Position numbers and translations under genes: made by a program
NCBI GenBank assembly: GCA_963933975.1
Contig: CAWVWE010000009.1
Coordinates: forward strand, 1 to 64,000
Reading direction: 5' to 3'
From: UBA10364 sp905182675
Lineage (GTDB): Bacteria > Bacteroidota > Bacteroidia > Flavobacteriales > Schleiferiaceae
Length of the DNA: 64,000 bases
Shown: positions 59,897 to 64,000 of the stretch, in pieces
How the letters are laid out: the number at the start of each line of letters is the position of its first letter
Numbering within the stretch: position 1 is the first letter of the stretch
The notes under the pieces: generated by a model
Databases searched by the model: none
What the model was told of the DNA's origin: nothing
Seen by the model: only the letters and a program-made list of their open reading frames with translations

Positions 59897-61561
59897 ATGG
59901 ATTTAGTTCGCCTCAATGATTTTTTAGCAACTATAGATGGATACATTGGCGGCTCTAGCTGGTTTGTATTTGTTTTATTAGGCTCCGGAGTTTTTTTTAC
60001 GATTTATTTAAAATTCCCTCAAATAAGATATTTTTCACATGCAATAGCTGTTGTTAAAGGTAAGTTCGATCGTAAAGGAGCAAAGGGTGATACTTCACAT
60101 TTTCAATCCTTAACGACAGCTTTGTCAGGCACTGTTGGTACCGGGAATATAGCTGGAGTTGCTTTCGCTATTCATCTAGGTGGACCAGCTGCTTTATTTT
60201 GGATGCTCGTTACTGCGGCTCTTGGAATGACTACAAAATTTGTTGAGGTAACACTTTCTCACAAATACAGAGAATTCGCTGCAGACGGAACAGTTTCTGG
60301 CGGGCCCATGTATTACATGAAGAATAAACTTGGGATGAAATGGATGGCAGGGCTCTTCGCAGTTGCTGCAATTATAAGTTCTTTTGGAACTGGTAACATG
60401 CCTCAAGTAAATTCAATTGCGAGCTCTCTGAAGGCAACCTTTGGTATTGAAGAGATCGTAACGGGTGCTGTGCTATCTGTTTTACTCGGTTTAATAATTC
60501 TCGGCGGAATCAAGCGCATAGCTGCTGTAACTGAGAAATTAGTGCCTATGATGGCGGTGATTTATGTGGTTGGAGCTCTTTCTGTGATCGTCATGAATTA
60601 TGAGAATATAATACCCTCATTTATCAGCATTTTTGCAGATGTGTTTAGCGGATCGGCTGCTTCTGGAGGCTTCTTAGGTGCCACCATAGCCTATGCATTT
60701 AATAGAGGTGTTAATCGTGGATTGTTCTCTAACGAGGCAGGACAAGGTTCTGCGCCCATTGCACATGCAGCGGCTAAGGCAGAACATCCTGTGAGTGAAG
60801 GAATGGTTGCGATTTTGGAGCCGTTTATTGATACTATCGTGATCTGTTCTATCACAGGATTAACCTTGTTAAGTTCAGGTGTCTGGAACGAGAAACATGT
60901 CAATGACTTCAGCTTTTCAGATATGGTATTGGTAGAAGGCGAGTTAAACGAGGAAACAGATGCAAGCGTACTTTTTGATTATTTCAACTCTAAAGGAGAC
61001 ATTAATGAATTTTCTGGTGACGTCATGGTAACTAATGGGAAACCATCTGGTATTACAGTGTTACATGCTCGATCTATTGCGGAGGAGGTAACCATTTCAA
61101 ATGGAGGAACACTTTTTACTGGAGTTTTAACTGTTGATAATGGCAGACTGGAAAACCCTTCTGGTTATTCTTTCCGTGGGAAATCATTGGTTCACAGTGC
61201 ACCATTGACGGCCATCGCGTTTAACAAGGGCTTGTTCGGGAATTACGGTCAGTATATCGTAGCTATTGGTTTATTATTATTTGCCTTTTCCACGGCTATT
61301 TCGTGGAGCTACTATGGCGGGCGAAGTGTAACCTATTTGTTTGGTGTTGAATATGTTAAATACTATAGAATACTGTATGTTATCGGTTTCTTTTTAGCCG
61401 CTATTATTGATACTACGATCATATGGACTTTCGCTGGAATAGCTATAGCTCTGATGACCATTCCAAACCTTATTGGGATCTTCTTGTTAAGAAAAGACAT
61501 GAAAAAAAGTATAGCGGAATACAAGATACATCTCGATAAAAACTTCAAAACGCGGATTTAA
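59897..61561 (+). CDS. AGCS family sodium:alanine/glycine symporter
   Basis: A 554-residue transporter with about ten membrane helices. Signatures are TALSGTVGTGNIAGVAFAIHLGGPAALFWML (TM2-3), GGPMYYM and NRGVNRGLFSNEAGQGSAPIAHAAA. Family members take up alanine or glycine with sodium. It is about 80-100 residues longer than common members. The excess is one soluble, polar insert between residues about 332 and 435 (after LLSSGVW and before APLTAIAF), with a beta-rich look. A single gene, it follows dnaK by 95 nt. Confidence 0.92.
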   Translation: MDLVRLNDFLATIDGYIGGSSWFVFVLLGSGVFFTIYLKFPQIRYFSHAIAVVKGKFDRKGAKGDTSHFQSLTTALSGTVGTGNIAGVAFAIHLGGPAALFWMLVTAALGMTTKFVEVTLSHKYREFAADGTVSGGPMYYMKNKLGMKWMAGLFAVAAIISSFGTGNMPQVNSIASSLKATFGIEEIVTGAVLSVLLGLIILGGIKRIAAVTEKLVPMMAVIYVVGALSVIVMNYENIIPSFISIFADVFSGSAASGGFLGATIAYAFNRGVNRGLFSNEAGQGSAPIAHAAAKAEHPVSEGMVAILEPFIDTIVICSITGLTLLSSGVWNEKHVNDFSFSDMVLVEGELNEETDASVLFDYFNSKGDINEFSGDVMVTNGKPSGITVLHARSIAEEVTISNGGTLFTGVLTVDNGRLENPSGYSFRGKSLVHSAPLTAIAFNKGLFGNYGQYIVAIGLLLFAFSTAISWSYYGGRSVTYLFGVEYVKYYRILYVIGFFLAAIIDTTIIWTFAGIAIALMTIPNLIGIFLLRKDMKKSIAEYKIHLDKNFKTRI

Positions 61562-61646
61562 TTGATTCAACGCTTTTAAACCTTTAGTGTACGTGTTGTT
61601 CTAAGCTTATAGTTTTATTAAATTAGTTCTGACTTAAATAGTTTCC

Positions 61647-64000
61647 ATGAAAAACTTAATACTAGCGGCATTCTTTTTACTTGCTACGTTCACCTCTTTC
61701 GCTCAGGTTACCAGTGACACCGCCACCTTTACAAGAGGTGCTTATGGTGTTCAATCTGTTTTTCCCGTGAACATAAGCTCCCAATCTTCGTGTGCTGATA
61801 CCTTAGGAGTTGCCATACCATCAGGTCATTGGATTTCATCCATTGAATTGTCTTACCAGGTTGAGACAACCGGTGGTGGTTTTGGCGGTACAGCACCTAA
61901 TGACGTTGGAACCTACGTAGAGCTTCAGAGTGAGTCATCCAAAGAGGCTGCTCTTACTTATGGTACCTCTGGTACAAACGGTACGACTGAAACATTGACA
62001 AGAACAATCACTGATTTTAACGGTGCAGTAACAGATACCTTTCTTGTCTTTAAGGTTCACCCATTACGCCAGGGCTTTACTGTTTGTGATACAAATTCAG
62101 CAAAGTTTACGGACAGTACATTAACAATTATTGTTAACCATTATCCAGCTCCTACATGTTTCCAGCCTACAAATCTATCTGTAGATTGGACGATGAGCAA
62201 TCAAGCTGAATTAGCCTGGACTTCTGGCGGTGCAACGTCTTGGGAAATTGAATATGGTGCGCCCGGTTTTACGATAGGTAGTGGTACTAGAGTTAGTGTG
62301 TTTACAAATCCATTTATAGTATCAGGTTTGACGGCATCAACTTCTTATGAGTTTTTTGTTCGTGACTCTTGCGCAGTGGGATCAACGAGTCTTTGGTCAA
62401 TCGCTGTAGAGGATTCTACGCTTTGTGCTCCGGTTAGTTGTTCAACGTCTTACTGTGAAGAGTTTGATAATACAACGGATTGGGTTCCTGGTACCGGCTT
62501 TGATAATGATGGATCAACCATAGCCTCTTGTTGGCAACGTAATCCAACGAGTCCTAACGGTGGTCAAGGCTATGCCTTTGGTGTTGGAACGGATTCTACT
62601 GGAACGCCCGGTACAGGCCCTTCTTCTGATCGCAGTGGTACTGGCCAATACATATATGCTGAAGCATCAGGGGCTTCTAATCAGAGTGTAGCGACGATAA
62701 CCTCACCTCTTTTGGATCTGACTGCGTTCTCATTGCCAGAACTCAATTTCTACTACCACATGCGTGGCGCTCAAATTAATGAACTCAAAACGGAGGTTTG
62801 GTCCAAAACATTAGGTTGGGTAGTTATGGGGAGTATTAATGGTCCCCAACAATCGGCTTTATCTGACACATTTCTACTGAAAACATATACGCTAAGTCAG
62901 TTTGCAAATGATACTGTTTTAGTTAGATTTTCGGCCTCTAGAGGATTTGGAAATGCCAATCAAGCAGATATTGCGATAGATAACTTTGCATTTAAGGAAG
63001 CTCCAACTTGTCCAGATCCGTCTCAACTCTCGGTAGTGGGTAGAACGTTAACGACTGTAACATTGGGTTGGACTGCTGTAAATGCGACAACCTGGGATAT
63101 TCAGTATGGAACACCTACTGCAGCTCTAGGTGCTACGGCGAATACGACAACCAGCGTAACCTCTAACCCTGGAACTATTTCAGGTTTAACCTCAGGAACA
63201 ACGTATCAGTTTTGGTTAAGAGAAGTTTGTGGCCCATCGGATAAGTCGGGATGGATAGGACCTATTTTAGGAACGACTCATTGTACTGCGGTTTCCGCAC
63301 CTTGGTCAGAAGATTTTGATTCTACAGTCTGGACTCCAGGCTCTGGTACATATAACGCTGGGGATGAACTCGCCGCTTGTTGGGTACGCTCACCTGAAGC
63401 TGATACCCTTCCATCTTCTGCCTTTTCATGGGGCATAGGCTCTGGTGGTACACCGAGTAATCAAACGGGACCAAATTCTGATTTTAGTGGTACAGGAAAC
63501 TATGCTTTTACGGAAGCGTCCAAGGGAGCTCCTAACCAGGAAGCATTTATAGAGTCACCATTGCTTGATCTTAGCTTACTATTAAAGCCACAGGTGACTT
63601 TTTATTACCACATGCGTGGGTTTTACATCAATACATTGAAACTACAGGTTTGGGTAGATTCAACACAAACATGGGATACCTATTTTACCCAGCAGGGTAA
63701 TCAAGGAAATAATTGGGTTTTCAAAGAGGTTGATCTATCCGGTTTCGCTGGAGACACTATTGCACTCAGGTGGTCTGGGACAAAAGGAAATGGTGCGCAA
63801 GGAGATATTGCTATAGATGAAATTGTTGTAGAAGACCAGCCTTTATGTCCTGATCCCTCAGCATTTGCAATGACAGATGTTACTTCTTCTACGGCCACAT
63901 TTACGTGGACTACGGGTGGTTCAGCCACATGGAACTTAGTGGTAGGAACAGCAGGATTCACACCGAATGCAACAGGTTCTACTAACCTTACGGCTACTAC
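61647..64000 (+). CDS. large T9SS-type surface protein with FN3 and MAM-like repeats (3' end missing)
   Basis: An open frame from the ATG at 61647 to the window end (over 780 residues), so the stop is beyond it. A signal peptide (MKNLILAAFFLLATFTSFAQ) precedes an N-terminal beta domain. Two full copies of a two-domain module then follow. Fibronectin type III units start at about 62157 (CFQPTNLSVDW) and 63010 (CPDPSQLSVVG), and a third at about 63846 (CPDPSAFAMTD). Each of the first two is followed by a MAM-like jelly-roll (SPLLDL, YYHMRG, ADIAID or GDIAID). The C-terminal T9SS tail is not seen but is expected. Likely an adhesin or an enzyme scaffold. Confidence 0.88.
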   Translation, partial: MKNLILAAFFLLATFTSFAQVTSDTATFTRGAYGVQSVFPVNISSQSSCADTLGVAIPSGHWISSIELSYQVETTGGGFGGTAPNDVGTYVELQSESSKEAALTYGTSGTNGTTETLTRTITDFNGAVTDTFLVFKVHPLRQGFTVCDTNSAKFTDSTLTIIVNHYPAPTCFQPTNLSVDWTMSNQAELAWTSGGATSWEIEYGAPGFTIGSGTRVSVFTNPFIVSGLTASTSYEFFVRDSCAVGSTSLWSIAVEDSTLCAPVSCSTSYCEEFDNTTDWVPGTGFDNDGSTIASCWQRNPTSPNGGQGYAFGVGTDSTGTPGTGPSSDRSGTGQYIYAEASGASNQSVATITSPLLDLTAFSLPELNFYYHMRGAQINELKTEVWSKTLGWVVMGSINGPQQSALSDTFLLKTYTLSQFANDTVLVRFSASRGFGNANQADIAIDNFAFKEAPTCPDPSQLSVVGRTLTTVTLGWTAVNATTWDIQYGTPTAALGATANTTTSVTSNPGTISGLTSGTTYQFWLREVCGPSDKSGWIGPILGTTHCTAVSAPWSEDFDSTVWTPGSGTYNAGDELAACWVRSPEADTLPSSAFSWGIGSGGTPSNQTGPNSDFSGTGNYAFTEASKGAPNQEAFIESPLLDLSLLLKPQVTFYYHMRGFYINTLKLQVWVDSTQTWDTYFTQQGNQGNNWVFKEVDLSGFAGDTIALRWSGTKGNGAQGDIAIDEIVVEDQPLCPDPSAFAMTDVTSSTATFTWTTGGSATWNLVVGTAGFTPNATGSTNLTAT

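Noticed and set aside
1..64000. CRISPR arrays, prophage, integrase or rRNA/tRNA genes
   Set aside because: I read through both strands and saw no regularly spaced repeats, phage structural genes, recombinases or RNA genes.

Overview
The window is a stretch of ordinary chromosome from a member of the Bacteroidota, most likely a marine-type Flavobacteriales (Cryomorphaceae/Schleiferiaceae-like). This rests on several cell-surface proteins with type IX secretion system (T9SS) C-terminal sorting tails (motif PNPS or PNPA near the end), on family members typical of this phylum (DUF1573, DUF4249, DUF5606, YtxJ, YfiT/DinB, an IS1096-passenger-like protein, the fused mutase IcmF, GGGTHDVS in DnaK), on the near absence of Shine-Dalgarno sequences, and on recurrent phylum-type promoter -7 boxes (TAnnTTTG). 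Base composition looks moderately AT-rich by eye. I see no rRNA, tRNA, CRISPR array, transposase, integrase or prophage.

Layout. 1-749: tail of a T9SS choice-of-anchor-B surface protein. 746-11351 (all minus): LOG-family hydrolase, uvrA, lytic transglycosylase, rfbC, alpha/beta hydrolase, suhB, mtaB, murB, an aminotransferase and a DUF1573 protein. 11488-14076 (plus): valS. 14252-16084 (minus): O-antigen-ligase-like protein. 16170-20293 (plus): icmF and xth. 20295-25775 (minus): ung-rmuC-rlmB-M1 peptidase-orphan histidine-kinase-like helix pair. 25847-30960 (plus): tiny lipoprotein, bacilliredoxin ytxJ, lipA, a 1009-residue T9SS beta-propeller protein and a YfiT-type bacillithiol transferase. 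30981-36323 (minus): TlpA-like lipoprotein, gatB, lpxK, miaA and a voltage-gated K+ channel. 36653-40519 (minus): dapD, glycosyltransferase, small membrane protein, cca and an IS1096-passenger-like protein. 40578-47312 (plus): ruvX, def, lipoprotein, DUF5606, mazG, then sixA-ppk1-ppx and a thioredoxin. 47613-50560 (minus): peroxiredoxin, ZIP transporter, methyltransferase, TauE/SafE permease. 50604-55107 (plus): rlmL-like methyltransferase, an exported protein of unknown function, priA. 55130-56625 (minus): RluA-type synthase and panB. 56697-64000 (plus): DUF4249 lipoprotein, dnaK, an AGCS symporter and the first part of a large FN3/MAM-repeat surface protein cut by the window end.

How the genes relate. 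Most are housekeeping: translation and tRNA modification (valS, gatB, miaA, mtaB, cca, def, rlmB, rlmL), DNA repair and replication (uvrA, ung, xth, priA, rmuC, ruvX), envelope synthesis (murB, lpxK, rfbC, dapD, O-antigen ligase, transglycosylase) and cofactors (lipA, panB). Three small themes stand out: a polyphosphate operon (sixA-ppk1-ppx), two bacillithiol-linked proteins within about 5 kb, and four T9SS-type surface proteins.

I did not find a clear new defence, mobile or biosynthetic system. The more unusual signals are several promoter boxes so close to start codons that the mRNAs should be leaderless, a 61-residue orphan dimerisation/phosphotransfer-like helix pair, a 39-residue lipoprotein overlapping ytxJ, a 50-bp perfect palindrome, a structured 175-bp intergenic stretch near 47.4 kb, and phased repeats upstream of dnaK.
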